This document shows, piece by piece, positions 17,256 through 25,401 of a DNA stretch of 64,000 nucleotides (the first letter of the stretch is position 1; each line of letters opens with the position of its first letter). The notes beneath the pieces were generated by a model that worked only from the letters and a program-made list of their open reading frames with translations, was not told the origin of the DNA and did no database searches. Position numbers and translations under genes: made by a program. Source of the stretch: Thermopetrobacter sp. TC1 (GTDB lineage: Bacteria; Pseudomonadota; Alphaproteobacteria; Rhizobiales; Aestuariivirgaceae); NCBI RefSeq assembly GCF_000746275.1, contig NZ_KN050828.1:1004664-1068663 (forward strand), given 5' to 3'.

Positions 17256-20200
17256 ATGCGCAGGAAACTGGTCGATCGCTTGAGCCTGTTCAGAACCCGT
17301 CGCTATCTTCCCCTGTTCATCGCGCAGGCGCTGGGCGCCTTCAACGACAACGTCTTTCGCAACGCGCTTGTCATCCTGATCACCTACAGGCTTGCCGATC
17401 AGCAGGGCTGGGATACGGGCACGCTTGTGGCGCTGGCGGGCGGCCTGTTCATTCTGCCTTTCTTCCTGTTCTCCGGCCATGCGGGCGAGCTGGCCGACCG
17501 GCACGACAAGGCGGCGATTGCGCGCACGGTGAAGCTTGCGGAAATCGGCATTGCGCTTCTGGCCATGCTGGCGCTCATTCTGGAATGGGTGCCGCTGATG
17601 CTGCTGGTGCTGTTTCTGGCCGGGGTGCAGTCCACCTATTTCGGTCCGGTCAAATACGCCATCCTGCCGCAGCATCTGGCCGATGACGAGCTGGTGGATG
17701 CCAACGCCTTCATCGAGATTGCCACTTTTCTAGCGATCCTGCTGGGCACGCTGTTCGGAGGGCTGCTGATCCTCACAGGTGCGGGGGCGTGGATTGTGGG
17801 GCTCACCCTGATTGCGCTTGCCGTGATCGGCTGGCTGGCGGCGAAGCGCATTCCACCGGCGCCGCCTGCGGCGGAGAAGCCGGAGAAGTCCGCCAACATC
17901 ATCAAGGCAACGGCGCGGCTCATCGGCGTAATTGCGCCGCGGCGCGATCTTCTGGGTGCGGTTCTCGCCATTTCCTGGTTCTGGATGCTGGGCGCGGTGC
18001 TGCTGGCGGTGGTGCCGCCCTTCGCCAAGACCTATCTCGGCGGCAACGAGCAGGTGACGAACTTCTTCATCGCCCTGTTCACGGTTGGCATCGCCGTGGG
18101 GTCGCTTGCGGCCTCCAGGCTGCTCAACGGCGAGATTTCGGTGCGGTTTGCGCCCCTGGCCGCCCTGTTCATGACACTGGCGCTGTTTGATTTGTGGCTG
18201 GCCTCGCGCGGGCTTGCCCCGGTTGCGAAAGGCGATGCGCTGCGCTCCTTGTCGGACTTTCTCTTCACCTGGCAGGGCTTTCGCATTGCTTTGCATTTCG
18301 TGCTGGTCTCGGCCTTCGGCGGGCTGTTCGTCGTTCCCTTCTATGCCTTCGTGCAGCATGTTTCCGAGGAGGCGGAACGCGCGCGCGTGATTGCCGCCAA
18401 CAACGTGCTCAATGCCCTGTTCATGGCGGTGGGGTCATTCCTGCTGGCCCTGGCGTTGAAACTGGGAACGGCGCTGCCTGATGTTTTCCTGATTCTGGCG
18501 GCGGCCAATGCCCTGGTGGCCGTTTATATCATCTGGCGCATGCCGCGGCAGTTCCTGCGCTCCCTGGGGCGGCTCCTGTTCGGCCTGTTCTATCGCGTGG
18601 AGGTGAAGGGGCTTGAGAACCTGGAAAAGGCCGGCGAGCGGGCGGTGATCGTGCCCAATCATGTCTCCTTCCTCGATGGGCCGCTGCTGGCCTGCTATCT
18701 GCCGGAGGATGCCACCTTCGCGGTCAACACCATCGTGGCGCGTGATGACACGCTCTTGCGGCTGGCGGGGAAGGTCTTTGACATTCTCACCATTGATCCC
18801 ACTAATCCCATGGCCACGCGCACGCTGATCAAGGCAGTGCAGGAGGATCGCAAGGTGGTGATCTTCCCCGAGGGGCGCATCTCGATCACCGGCGCGCTGA
18901 TGAAGATTTATGAAGGCCCGGGCATGATTGCCCACAAGGCCGATGCCCCGGTGGTGCCGGTGCGCATCTCCGGCGCGCAGAAGGCGCGGTTCTTCTCCAA
19001 GCTTTCCGCGGGCAAGCAGCGGCTGCGGCTGTTTCCGAAGATCACCCTTACCATTTTGCCGCCTGAGCGGCTGGAGCCGCCGCGCAGGGATCTCATGGGC
19101 CCGGCCTTGCGCAAGGCCATGGCCGACCGCCTCTATGACGTGATGAACGAGGCGGCCTTTTGCACCTCGCCCTGGCGGCGGCATCTGCTGGAGGGCATTC
19201 TGGAAGCGCGGCGCGATCATGGCGGGCGGCGCAAGGTGCTGGAAGATGTGCAGCGCATGCCCATGAGCCTGAACCGGGTTCTCGTGGGGGCGCATGTGCT
19301 GGGCCGGAAGCTGGCGGATGCAACCCCGGGCGAGGAGACGGTGGGCGTGCTTTTGCCGACATCGGCGGCGTGTCTTATCACCCTGCTTGGCCTGCTTGTT
19401 ACGGGGCGAACGCCGGCGATGATGAATTTCTCAACCGGTGCGGTGAACATGGGCGCGGCGTGCAAGGCGGCGCGGGTGAAGACCATCGTCACCTCCCGTC
19501 GCTTTGTGGAGCAGGGCAAGCTGGAAGAGGTGATCGATTTTCTTTCCAAGCAGGCGCGCATCCTCTGGCTGGAGGACATTCGCGAGCGCATCGGCGCCTT
19601 CGACAAGCTGCGCGGCCTGATGCTCGCCCATCTCGGGCGCACGGGGCTGAAACTGGCCGGTGCCGATCTCGATCCGGACAAGCCGGCGGTGATCCTGTTC
19701 ACTTCGGGTTCGGAAGGCGTGCCGAAGGGCGTTGCGCTGTCCCATGCCAATCTCATGGCCAATGCGCATCAGGTGCTTTCCCATATCGACCTCGGCGCCA
19801 GCGATCTCGTCTTCAACGCCCTGCCGATGTTCCATGCGCTCGGCCTCTCCGCCGGGGTGCTGTTGCCATTGGTGGCGGGGTCGCGCCTGTTCCTCTATCC
19901 CTCGCCGCTGCATTACAAGATCATCCCCGAGCTGGTCTATGACACCTCGGCAACGGTGTTCTTCGGCACCGATACCTTCCTCAACGGCTATGCGCGCAAG
20001 GCGCACCCCTATGACTTCTATAATGTCCGCTACGTGGTGGCGGGGGCGGAGCGCGTGAAGAAGGAAACACGCGAGCTGTGGATGGAGAAGTTCGGCCTGC
20101 GCATCTACGAGGGCTATGGCGCCACGGAAACTTCGCCGGTGATTTCGGTGAACACGCCGATGCATTTCCGCTCCGGCACCGTGGGGCGGCTACTGCCGGG

Positions 20201-20711
20201 CATGCGGGCGCGGCTGGAGCCGGTGGAGGGTATTGAGGAAGGCGGCCGGCTGGTGGTGAAGGGGCCCAATGTGATGCTGGGTTATCTGCGGGCGGATACG
20301 CCCGGCGTGATCGAGCCGCCGCAGGATGGCTGGTATGACACCGGCGACATTGTGAAATTCGATGAGGATGGCTTCCTCATCATTCTCGGGCGGGCAAAGC
20401 GCTTTGCCAAGATTGGCGGCGAGATGGTCTCGCTCACGGCGGTGGAGAATGTCATCAACAGTCTGTGGCCGGATGACGGGCATGCGGTGGTCAATGTCCC
20501 GGACAAGAAGAAGGGCGAGAAGCTGATCCTCGTCACCACCCGCAAGGATCTGGACCGCAAGACGCTGGCGCGGGCCATGAAGGAGGCGGGAAGCCCGGAG
20601 CTGTTCGTGCCGCGCGAGATCCTGGTGGTGGATCAGATCCCGGTTCTGGGCTCGGGCAAGACCGATTACGTGACCATCGCTGCCATGGCGCGGGAGGCAT
20701 TTCCCGAATAG
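17256..20711 (+). CDS. aas: lysophospholipid transporter / 2-acyl-GPE acyltransferase / acyl-ACP synthetase fusion
   Basis: About 1151 aa in three parts. Residues 1-410 form an MFS transporter (LplT-like; opening F-N-D-N-V-F-R-N). Residues about 440-630 form a PlsC-type acyltransferase with N-H-V-S-F-L-D (H-x4-D) near 467 and F-P-E-G-R near 537. Residues about 660-1150 form an AMP-binding acyl-ACP synthetase with F-T-S-G-S-E-G-V-P-K-G near 813. Together these import lysophospholipid and re-acylate it at the inner membrane. The ATG at 17256 has GGAG 8 nt upstream; an in-frame GTG at 17229 would add nine residues. E. coli splits these functions into lplT and aas. Confidence 0.92.
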   Translation: MRRKLVDRLSLFRTRRYLPLFIAQALGAFNDNVFRNALVILITYRLADQQGWDTGTLVALAGGLFILPFFLFSGHAGELADRHDKAAIARTVKLAEIGIALLAMLALILEWVPLMLLVLFLAGVQSTYFGPVKYAILPQHLADDELVDANAFIEIATFLAILLGTLFGGLLILTGAGAWIVGLTLIALAVIGWLAAKRIPPAPPAAEKPEKSANIIKATARLIGVIAPRRDLLGAVLAISWFWMLGAVLLAVVPPFAKTYLGGNEQVTNFFIALFTVGIAVGSLAASRLLNGEISVRFAPLAALFMTLALFDLWLASRGLAPVAKGDALRSLSDFLFTWQGFRIALHFVLVSAFGGLFVVPFYAFVQHVSEEAERARVIAANNVLNALFMAVGSFLLALALKLGTALPDVFLILAAANALVAVYIIWRMPRQFLRSLGRLLFGLFYRVEVKGLENLEKAGERAVIVPNHVSFLDGPLLACYLPEDATFAVNTIVARDDTLLRLAGKVFDILTIDPTNPMATRTLIKAVQEDRKVVIFPEGRISITGALMKIYEGPGMIAHKADAPVVPVRISGAQKARFFSKLSAGKQRLRLFPKITLTILPPERLEPPRRDLMGPALRKAMADRLYDVMNEAAFCTSPWRRHLLEGILEARRDHGGRRKVLEDVQRMPMSLNRVLVGAHVLGRKLADATPGEETVGVLLPTSAACLITLLGLLVTGRTPAMMNFSTGAVNMGAACKAARVKTIVTSRRFVEQGKLEEVIDFLSKQARILWLEDIRERIGAFDKLRGLMLAHLGRTGLKLAGADLDPDKPAVILFTSGSEGVPKGVALSHANLMANAHQVLSHIDLGASDLVFNALPMFHALGLSAGVLLPLVAGSRLFLYPSPLHYKIIPELVYDTSATVFFGTDTFLNGYARKAHPYDFYNVRYVVAGAERVKKETRELWMEKFGLRIYEGYGATETSPVISVNTPMHFRSGTVGRLLPGMRARLEPVEGIEEGGRLVVKGPNVMLGYLRADTPGVIEPPQDGWYDTGDIVKFDEDGFLIILGRAKRFAKIGGEMVSLTAVENVINSLWPDDGHAVVNVPDKKKGEKLILVTTRKDLDRKTLARAMKEAGSPELFVPREILVVDQIPVLGSGKTDYVTIAAMAREAFPE

Positions 20712-20746
20712 GGGCACGGCATTAACCGCGCAAAAGATGCGGCCCT

Positions 20747-20808
20747 TGCATGACACAGACATCGTCATGCCGGAAAGCAGCCGGCAGGACTGCATGTGTG
20801 TCGTGAAA
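20747..20808 (+). repeat. R1 repeat copy D, internally deleted
   Basis: About 62 bp. It begins CATGACACA, continues into CATCGTCATGCCGG and its hairpin partner GCCGGCA, then jumps to TGTGTGTCGTG. It therefore keeps both R1 ends and the first hairpin but lacks the middle and second hairpin seen in copies B and C. It lies 35 bp beyond the aas stop and could affect the 3' end of that mRNA. Confidence 0.6.
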
Positions 20809-20842
20809 TGTGGCCTTTCCTCTCATGCATGAACGGCGGGAC

Positions 20843-20980
20843 CACACTCCACGACACAACTTGCCATCATCCTCATCACTCCGGCGGAAGCTTTAGGTCT
20901 CGGGCCGCAAACTCATGAATTTGTGGCCTTAGATACCGGCTTTTGCCGGTATGACGATGGGGGCATGTCGTGTGCCCAAT
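20843..20980 (-). repeat. R1 repeat copy A, inverted orientation
   Basis: About 138 bp, matching copies B (23685-23820) and C (55301-55438) when reverse-complemented. Its ends are CACACTCCACGACACAAC (20843-20860) and GGCATGTCGTGTGCC. Inside is the hairpin ATACCGGCTTTTGCCGGTAT. The second hairpin is degenerate (the CCCCGGC arm has become CTAAAGC). It lies between aas and amtB. Confidence 0.75.
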
Positions 20981-21022
20981 GATGCATGGTTGTGCATGCA
21001 TCGTGTTCATTCGTTCGGCAGA

Positions 21023-21039
21023 TGCACGAAAAACGTGCG
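21023..21039 (+). promoter_or_regulatory. NtrC-like binding site upstream of amtB
   Basis: TGCACGAAAAACGTGCG: GCAC and GTGC separated by seven bases, the spacing of NtrC enhancer sites (consensus TGCAC-N7-GTGCA). It is about 120 bp upstream of the ammonium transporter start, a usual place for an NtrC site. I could not find a sigma-54 -24/-12 promoter with exact spacing downstream of it; the nearest match has a 9-bp instead of 10-bp spacer. Confidence 0.5.
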
Positions 21040-21100
21040 AAAAATCTGCGCACTTTTGAGCTGGTCTCTTGCCATCTCCTCCGTTTGATGCTGAATACGT

Positions 21101-21132
21101 AAGCAATAAGCCCATATGGGCATCTTTTGCTT
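21101..21132 (+). promoter_or_regulatory. hairpin in the amtB leader
   Basis: The perfect 12-bp palindrome GCCCATATGGGC (21110-21121) lies inside the inverted arms AAGCAA (21101-21106) and TTGCTT (21127-21132). It ends about 18 bp before the GAGGGGAGG ribosome site of amtB. It could be an operator or a leader hairpin that limits ribosome access. Confidence 0.5.
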
Positions 21133-21160
21133 AATTTTTGTGCAAAAGAGGAGGGGAGGC

Positions 21161-22384
21161 ATGGCCGCGAGTATCAATCCGGGCGACACCGCGTGGATTC
21201 TGACCTCCACGGCGCTCGTTCTGTTCATGACCATTCCGGCGCTGGCCCTGTTCTATGGCGGGCTGGTGCAGGCGAAAAATCTCCTGTCCGTGCTCATGCA
21301 GTGCACGGCGATTGCCGCCATGGTCTCGGTGCTGTGGCTGCTGATCGGCTATACGTTGGCCTTCACGGAGGGCAATGCCGTCATCGGCGGGCTGTCGCAG
21401 GTGCTGCTCGCCAGTTTGCCGCGCGGGGCGGTGCGTGACGGCACCGGGCTGCCGGAAACCGTTTTCTTCATGTTCCAGATGACCTTCGCCATCATCACGC
21501 CGGCGCTGATCGTCGGTGCCTGGGTGGAGCGCATGCGCTTCGCTGCGGTGATGCTCTTTTCCGGCCTGTGGCTGCTTTTGGTCTACGTGCCGGTGACGCA
21601 TTGGGTGTGGGGCGGCGGCTGGCTGGGCAGCCTAGGTGTGATGGATTTTGCCGGCGGCATTGTCGTGCATGTCACGGCCGGCGTTTCCGCGCTGGTGATC
21701 GCCAAAATGCTGGGGGCGCGCAAGGGCTTTCCCGATCATGTGCATCCGCCGCATGCGCCGTGGATGGTGATGGTGGGCGCGGCCATGCTCTGGGTCGGCT
21801 GGTTCGGATTCAATGCCGGCTCGGCGCTGGCGGCCAATGCCGATGCGGGCATGGCCATGCTGGTGACGCACATTTCGGCGGCCACGGCTTCGCTGGTGTG
21901 GATGATCATCGAGATCACCCGCTACGGCAAGCCTTCCCTCGTCGGCTTCGTCACCGGCACCATCGCCGGGCTGGCAACGATCACGCCCGCTTCCGGCTTT
22001 GTGGGGCCGATGGCGGCGCTGCTGATCGGCATTGCGGCGGGCATTGTCTGCTTCTTCATGGTGGAAGTGGTCAAACAGCGCTGGCGGATCGACGATGCGC
22101 TTGACGTGCTCGCCGTGCATGGTGTCGGGGGCGCCACGGGCACGCTCCTGGTGGCCCTGCTCGCCGGGCTGCCGGGCGGCACGGGGGTGTCGGAAGGCAA
22201 CAGCGTGCTGGGCCAGTTCGGCGTGCAGCTTTTGGGGGTTGTCGTCGTTGGTGCCTATTCCGCGGTGCTCACCTTCATCATCGGCAAGATCGCACAGGCG
22301 GTGACGGGTCTGCGTGTTCCGCCGGAGGCGGAGACGGAAGGCCTCGATTACGCCGAACACGGCGAGACAGGCTACAACCTCTGA
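21161..22384 (+). CDS. amtB: ammonium transporter
   Basis: 407 aa with about eleven membrane helices, the Amt/Mep/Rh family number. Family markers are the F-Y-G-G-L-V-Q-A-K-N segment in helix 1, W-G-G-G-W-L-G near residue 150, D-F-A-G-G-I-V-V-H and the pore-His segment L-A-V-H-G-V-G-G near residue 320. A strong GAGGGGAGG ribosome site precedes the ATG at 21161. A glnK gene, often next to amtB, is absent on both sides. An NtrC-like site and a leader hairpin lie upstream, consistent with nitrogen control. Confidence 0.95.
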   Translation: MAASINPGDTAWILTSTALVLFMTIPALALFYGGLVQAKNLLSVLMQCTAIAAMVSVLWLLIGYTLAFTEGNAVIGGLSQVLLASLPRGAVRDGTGLPETVFFMFQMTFAIITPALIVGAWVERMRFAAVMLFSGLWLLLVYVPVTHWVWGGGWLGSLGVMDFAGGIVVHVTAGVSALVIAKMLGARKGFPDHVHPPHAPWMVMVGAAMLWVGWFGFNAGSALAANADAGMAMLVTHISAATASLVWMIIEITRYGKPSLVGFVTGTIAGLATITPASGFVGPMAALLIGIAAGIVCFFMVEVVKQRWRIDDALDVLAVHGVGGATGTLLVALLAGLPGGTGVSEGNSVLGQFGVQLLGVVVVGAYSAVLTFIIGKIAQAVTGLRVPPEAETEGLDYAEHGETGYNL

Positions 22385-22387
22385 AAG

Positions 22388-22432
22388 AAAAGCGCGCCCT
22401 TTCTGCTCTCATGGGGCTTGAAAGGCGCTTTT
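22388..22432 (+). terminator. terminator-like hairpin after amtB
   Basis: AAAAGCGC (22388-22395) pairs with GCGCTTTT (22425-22432), and CCTTTC inside pairs with GAAAG. It starts 4 bp after the amtB stop codon and ends in TTTTCC. Being nearly symmetric, it could work in both directions. Confidence 0.6.
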
Positions 22433-22452
22433 CCGGCTTCAGAGCCCAAACG

Positions 22453-22476
22453 AAAATTCGCCTGCAGGCGAATTTT
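22453..22476. terminator. 24-bp perfect palindrome, likely bidirectional terminator
   Basis: Arms AAAATTCGCC (22453-22462) and GGCGAATTTT (22467-22476) around TGCA. The symmetric A and T ends give a T-run on both strands, as in bidirectional terminators between convergent genes (amtB plus, rsmI minus). Confidence 0.65.
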
Positions 22477-22478
22477 AG

Positions 22479-22577
22479 CACCGCCCGCCGCCCCGCGCCC
22501 CCACCCAACCACCCGATATTATGCATCAAACAGGGTGCTTGGGCGGGGGCGCGGGGCAGTTTAGTGAATTACCGGTT
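22479..22577. repeat. R2 repeat copy a (GC-rich long-arm palindrome)
   Basis: Left arm GCCCCGCGCCCCCACCCAA (22490-22508) and right arm TTGGGCGGGGGCGCGGGGC (22539-22557) are complementary over 19 bp with one G-U-type mismatch. Both arms are identical to those of copy b at 38305-38367. The loop differs between copies. The right flank shares ACCGGT with copy b. Confidence 0.75.
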
Positions 22578-22606
22578 GGACACTCACAGGGCAAGAGAAC
22601 GAAACG

Positions 22607-22643
22607 GGCGATCCGGCATTTCCGGCCGGGTCGCCTCCTTTTT
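22607..22643 (+). terminator. plus-strand terminator between amtB and rsmI
   Basis: GGCGATCCGG (22607-22616) pairs with CCGGGTCGCC (22626-22635), ten pairs including one G-U, followed by TCCTTTTTGG. It is the best-formed plus-strand terminator in the interval but lies more than 220 bp after amtB, on the far side of R2 copy a. It overlaps the 3' flank of rsmI on the other strand. Confidence 0.6.
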
Positions 22644-22650
22644 GGTGAGG

Positions 22651-23598
22651 CTATCCGTCTTTCGGGGGATTGGGGCGGTCGCTGTCTTTTTGCAGCGAGA
22701 CGGCGTGATCATAAACCTCCTTGCGCGGCAGGGCGTAGCGGCGGGCGATTTCGCGTGCTGCCTTGGCCGGCGGCAGATGTTGCAGCGCCTCCTTCAAGGC
22801 CTCGCGCCAGTCCGGATGGGTTTGTGCGTTTTCCCGGATGAGTGGGGCGGACTTTTCATCCGGCGGCGCGATAACGAGGGTGATCTCGCCCTTGATGGCT
22901 TCCCGGGCGTGCAATTCTTCTGCGATTTCAGAGAGCCGGCCGCGCAGGACTTCCTCATGCAGCTTGGTGAGCTCGCGGCACAGGGCGGCGGGGCGGTCGC
23001 CGAAGATGTCGATGATGTCCGCAAGGGTGGCACGGATGCGCGCCGGGGATTCGTAAAGGATCACGGTGGCGGAAATGCCGGCCAGCTCCTGCAACCAGCG
23101 GCGGCGGGCGCCGGACCTTGCGGGCGGAAAGCCCGCGAAGAGGAAGCGGTCTGTGGGAAGACCGGAGAGCGTGAGCGCGGTGATGGCGGCGGACGGCCCG
23201 GGGATGGCATAGACGGCATGACCGCGGGCCAGAACCTCGCGCACCAGTTTCATGCCGGGATCGGAGATGAGGGGCGTTCCGGCATCGCTGATGAGGGCGA
23301 GGGCCTTGCCTTCGTCAAGCAGGGACAGAATGCGCGGGCGCATGCGCGCGGCGTTGTGCTCATGATAGCTGAGCTGGCGGGCATGGATGCCGTAATGATG
23401 CAGAAGGCGGGCGCTGTGACGGGTGTCCTCGGCGAGAATGATATCGGCAGCGGCAAGCGTGGCGAGCGCGCGCACGGTGATGTCAGAGAGATTGCCGATG
23501 GGCGTGGCCACAATGTGCAGGCCGGAAGGGATGGGCCGCGCCGGAATTGCACAGCCCTCGATGATGAAACGTCTTTCGCTTTCGTTGTCGTGCGTCAT
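22651..23598 (-). CDS. rsmI: 16S rRNA (cytidine-1402-2'-O)-methyltransferase
   Basis: 315 aa SAM-dependent methyltransferase of the tetrapyrrole-methylase fold that modifies C1402 in the ribosomal P site. Family motifs are V-A-T-P-I-G-N-L-S-D near residue 31, A-E-D-T-R-H-S near 55, S-D-A-G-T-P-L-I-S-D-P-G near 105 and the P-G-P-S-A segment near 133. It is divergent from a penicillin-binding-protein activator gene, the same neighbourhood as rsmI and lpoA in E. coli. The 555 bp between them is largely repeat DNA. Confidence 0.95.
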   Translation of the reverse strand: MTHDNESERRFIIEGCAIPARPIPSGLHIVATPIGNLSDITVRALATLAAADIILAEDTRHSARLLHHYGIHARQLSYHEHNAARMRPRILSLLDEGKALALISDAGTPLISDPGMKLVREVLARGHAVYAIPGPSAAITALTLSGLPTDRFLFAGFPPARSGARRRWLQELAGISATVILYESPARIRATLADIIDIFGDRPAALCRELTKLHEEVLRGRLSEIAEELHAREAIKGEITLVIAPPDEKSAPLIRENAQTHPDWREALKEALQHLPPAKAAREIARRYALPRKEVYDHAVSLQKDSDRPNPPKDG

Positions 23599-23611
23599 GT
23601 CATGTCAGCCT

Positions 23612-23684
23612 GCATAATGAACCACCCACCGCCCTCGCTCTCCCCAAATTAAAAAGGGCTTGATCGTGCTGCGGAGCGATTTTC
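23612..23684. repeat. R2 repeat copy c, left part
   Basis: GCATAATGAACCACCC matches the start of R2 copy b (38288 onwards). The arms are decayed (GCCCTCGCTCTCCCC instead of GCCCCGCGCCCCCACCC), but AGGGCTTG and GCGATTTT keep the register. The match stops at position 23684, where R1 copy B begins, and resumes at about 23829. Confidence 0.65.
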
Positions 23685-23820
23685 CATACTACATGACACA
23701 TGCATCGTCATACCGTAGATCAGCCGGTATCTCAGACCACAAATTCATGAGATTATGGCACGAGACCCCGGCTTTCGCCGGGGTGACGAGGAAGATGGCA
23801 ATGTTGTGTCGTGTCCTATG
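23685..23820 (+). repeat. R1 repeat copy B, nested inside R2 copy c
   Basis: About 136 bp. Ends CATACTACATGACACA and (reverse complement) CATAGGACACGACACA form an imperfect terminal inverted repeat. The second hairpin ACCCCGGC-TTTC-GCCGGGGT is perfect; the first is degenerate (ATACCG...CGGTAT). The copy interrupts R2 copy c between its GATTTT and ACCGGTCAGCC segments, which are adjacent in R2 copy b. Confidence 0.75.
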
Positions 23821-23828
23821 GGTGACTT

Positions 23829-23857
23829 CACCGGTCAGCCTTTGCGCAACCTGGTAT
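23829..23857. repeat. R2 repeat copy c, right part
   Basis: ACCGGTCAGCCTTTGCGCAA followed by CCTGGTAT matches the right end of R2 copy b (ACCGGTCAGCCTTAGCGCAA followed by CTGGTAT, 38373-38400). It completes the R2 element split by R1 copy B. The rest of the interval to the activator gene (23858-24153) shows no recognisable element. Confidence 0.65.
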
Positions 23858-24153
23858 CATGCCATTTGCGCCCGGGTTGCGGATTGTGCCCGCAGGTCTG
23901 TTCGTTGCGGTCGTGTCGGGTGTTTCGGGCCGCAAAATTGCCGCATTGGCGCGGCCAGATGATGCGGCCTTTTGCTTCTTCTCGATGTCTTTCAGGGGCA
24001 TTCAGGAACTCTTGAGGTTAACAGCCCGTCAACGTTTCCGTAATACTTTTTCGGTTCAGGCGCTCAAGCCTCTGTCCATCGAAGCGGCGGGCGCAGGAAA
24101 GAATCCGGCTGTATGCCCCGTTGGCAAAACAGGCCCAGTGGAGGGAATGTCCG

Positions 24154-25401
24154 GTGAAACAGGTGGTGGCTGCCCTTTTCCGGCTTGAGAAATGGATTGA
24201 GGAACGGCTGCGGCATCTGTTGCGGCCGCTGATGTATCTGACGGTGGTGTTTGCGCTGGCCGGATGTTCCGGCGGCATGGGCGTGGGCGATCTGTTCTCC
24301 GATGCAGAGACGCCAGGGCAGCAGCCGAACCTGAACGCCACGCAGCCGCCGGCGGCGGGTTCGCCGCGGGTGGCGCTGCTTTTGCCGCTGAGCGCGCCGG
24401 GGCAGACGGGGCGCGTGGCCAAGGCGCTGAAGCAGGCGGCGGAGCTTGCCATGATCGATGCCGGCAAGCCGGGCATCACCCTTGTGGTTAAGGATACGCG
24501 CGGCACGCCGGAAGGCGCGCGGCTGGCGGCGCAGGCGGCGGTGAGCGAAGGGGCGCGGCTGATCCTGGGGCCGCTTCTGTCCAACAGCGTGCGTGCGGTG
24601 GCGCCGGAGGCGAAAGCGGCGGGCATTCCCGTCATTGCCTTTTCCTCCATGTCGTCGGTGGCGGGCAATGGCGTGTTCCTGATGAGCTTCTTGCCGGAGG
24701 AGGAGGTGGACAACGTCATCCGTTATGCCGCGCGCGTGGGCAAGCGGCGGATCGCCGCCCTCATTCCCAGCTCCAGCTATGGCACGATCGTGGAGCGCGC
24801 ATTGCAGGCCTCCGCCAAGCGCCATCGGGTGCAGATCGTGGATGAGGAGCGCTATGTGCGCACCGCAGTGGGAATTGCCACGCCGGCGCGGCGCATGGCG
24901 CGCAAGCTGGCCGATCCGGCGCGGAGGATCGATGCCCTGTTCTTCCCCGAAGGGGCGAAGCTGATGAAGGCTGCGGGCAAGGCCTTCGCCAGCGAGGGGG
25001 TGACAGCCGGGCGGGTGCAGCTTCTCGGCACCGGCCTGTGGGATGATGTGGGCATGCGCACCGCGCAACTGGCCTTTGGCGGCTGGTATGCCGGCGTGGA
25101 GCCGCGGCTTGTGAACTACTTCAACGATCACTTCAGCAAGTCCTATGGCTACAAGCCGCCGCGCATCGCCTCGCTTGCCTATGACGCCACCTCGCTGGCC
25201 ATCGCGCTTGGCCACGGCGATGGGCAGGGCACGTTCTCGGTGCGGCAGATCACCAATCCCGAAGGCTATCAGGGCATGAACGGCCTGTTCCGCTTCCGCA
25301 AGAACGGGCTTATCCAGCGCGGACTTGCCATCCTGAAGGTGACGCCGACGGGGCCGGAAGTGGTGGCGCCGGCGCCGCAGCGCTTTGAGGCCGGCTACTG
25401 A
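24154..25401 (+). CDS. penicillin-binding protein activator, lipoprotein (LpoA-like)
   Basis: About 415 aa. A lipobox L-A-G-C follows a hydrophobic stretch, so the mature protein is a lipoprotein. The body is a type-I periplasmic-binding fold of the Leu/Ile/Val-binding type, with V-A-L-L-L-P-L-S near the start and I-L-G-P-L-L-S in the ligand region, as in the C-domain of LpoA. Homologues activate the glycosyltransferase/transpeptidase PBP1A. The divergent rsmI neighbour supports this. The GTG at 24154 has GGAGGG about 8 nt upstream; this gives an unusually long N-region, and the ATG at 24232, directly before the signal core, is a real alternative. Confidence 0.82.
   Translation: MKQVVAALFRLEKWIEERLRHLLRPLMYLTVVFALAGCSGGMGVGDLFSDAETPGQQPNLNATQPPAAGSPRVALLLPLSAPGQTGRVAKALKQAAELAMIDAGKPGITLVVKDTRGTPEGARLAAQAAVSEGARLILGPLLSNSVRAVAPEAKAAGIPVIAFSSMSSVAGNGVFLMSFLPEEEVDNVIRYAARVGKRRIAALIPSSSYGTIVERALQASAKRHRVQIVDEERYVRTAVGIATPARRMARKLADPARRIDALFFPEGAKLMKAAGKAFASEGVTAGRVQLLGTGLWDDVGMRTAQLAFGGWYAGVEPRLVNYFNDHFSKSYGYKPPRIASLAYDATSLAIALGHGDGQGTFSVRQITNPEGYQGMNGLFRFRKNGLIQRGLAILKVTPTGPEVVAPAPQRFEAGY

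Noticed and set aside
21117..21131. Possible sigma-54 promoter upstream of amtB
   Set aside because: GG and GC elements are 9 bp apart instead of 10, a spacing that sigma-54 does not tolerate.
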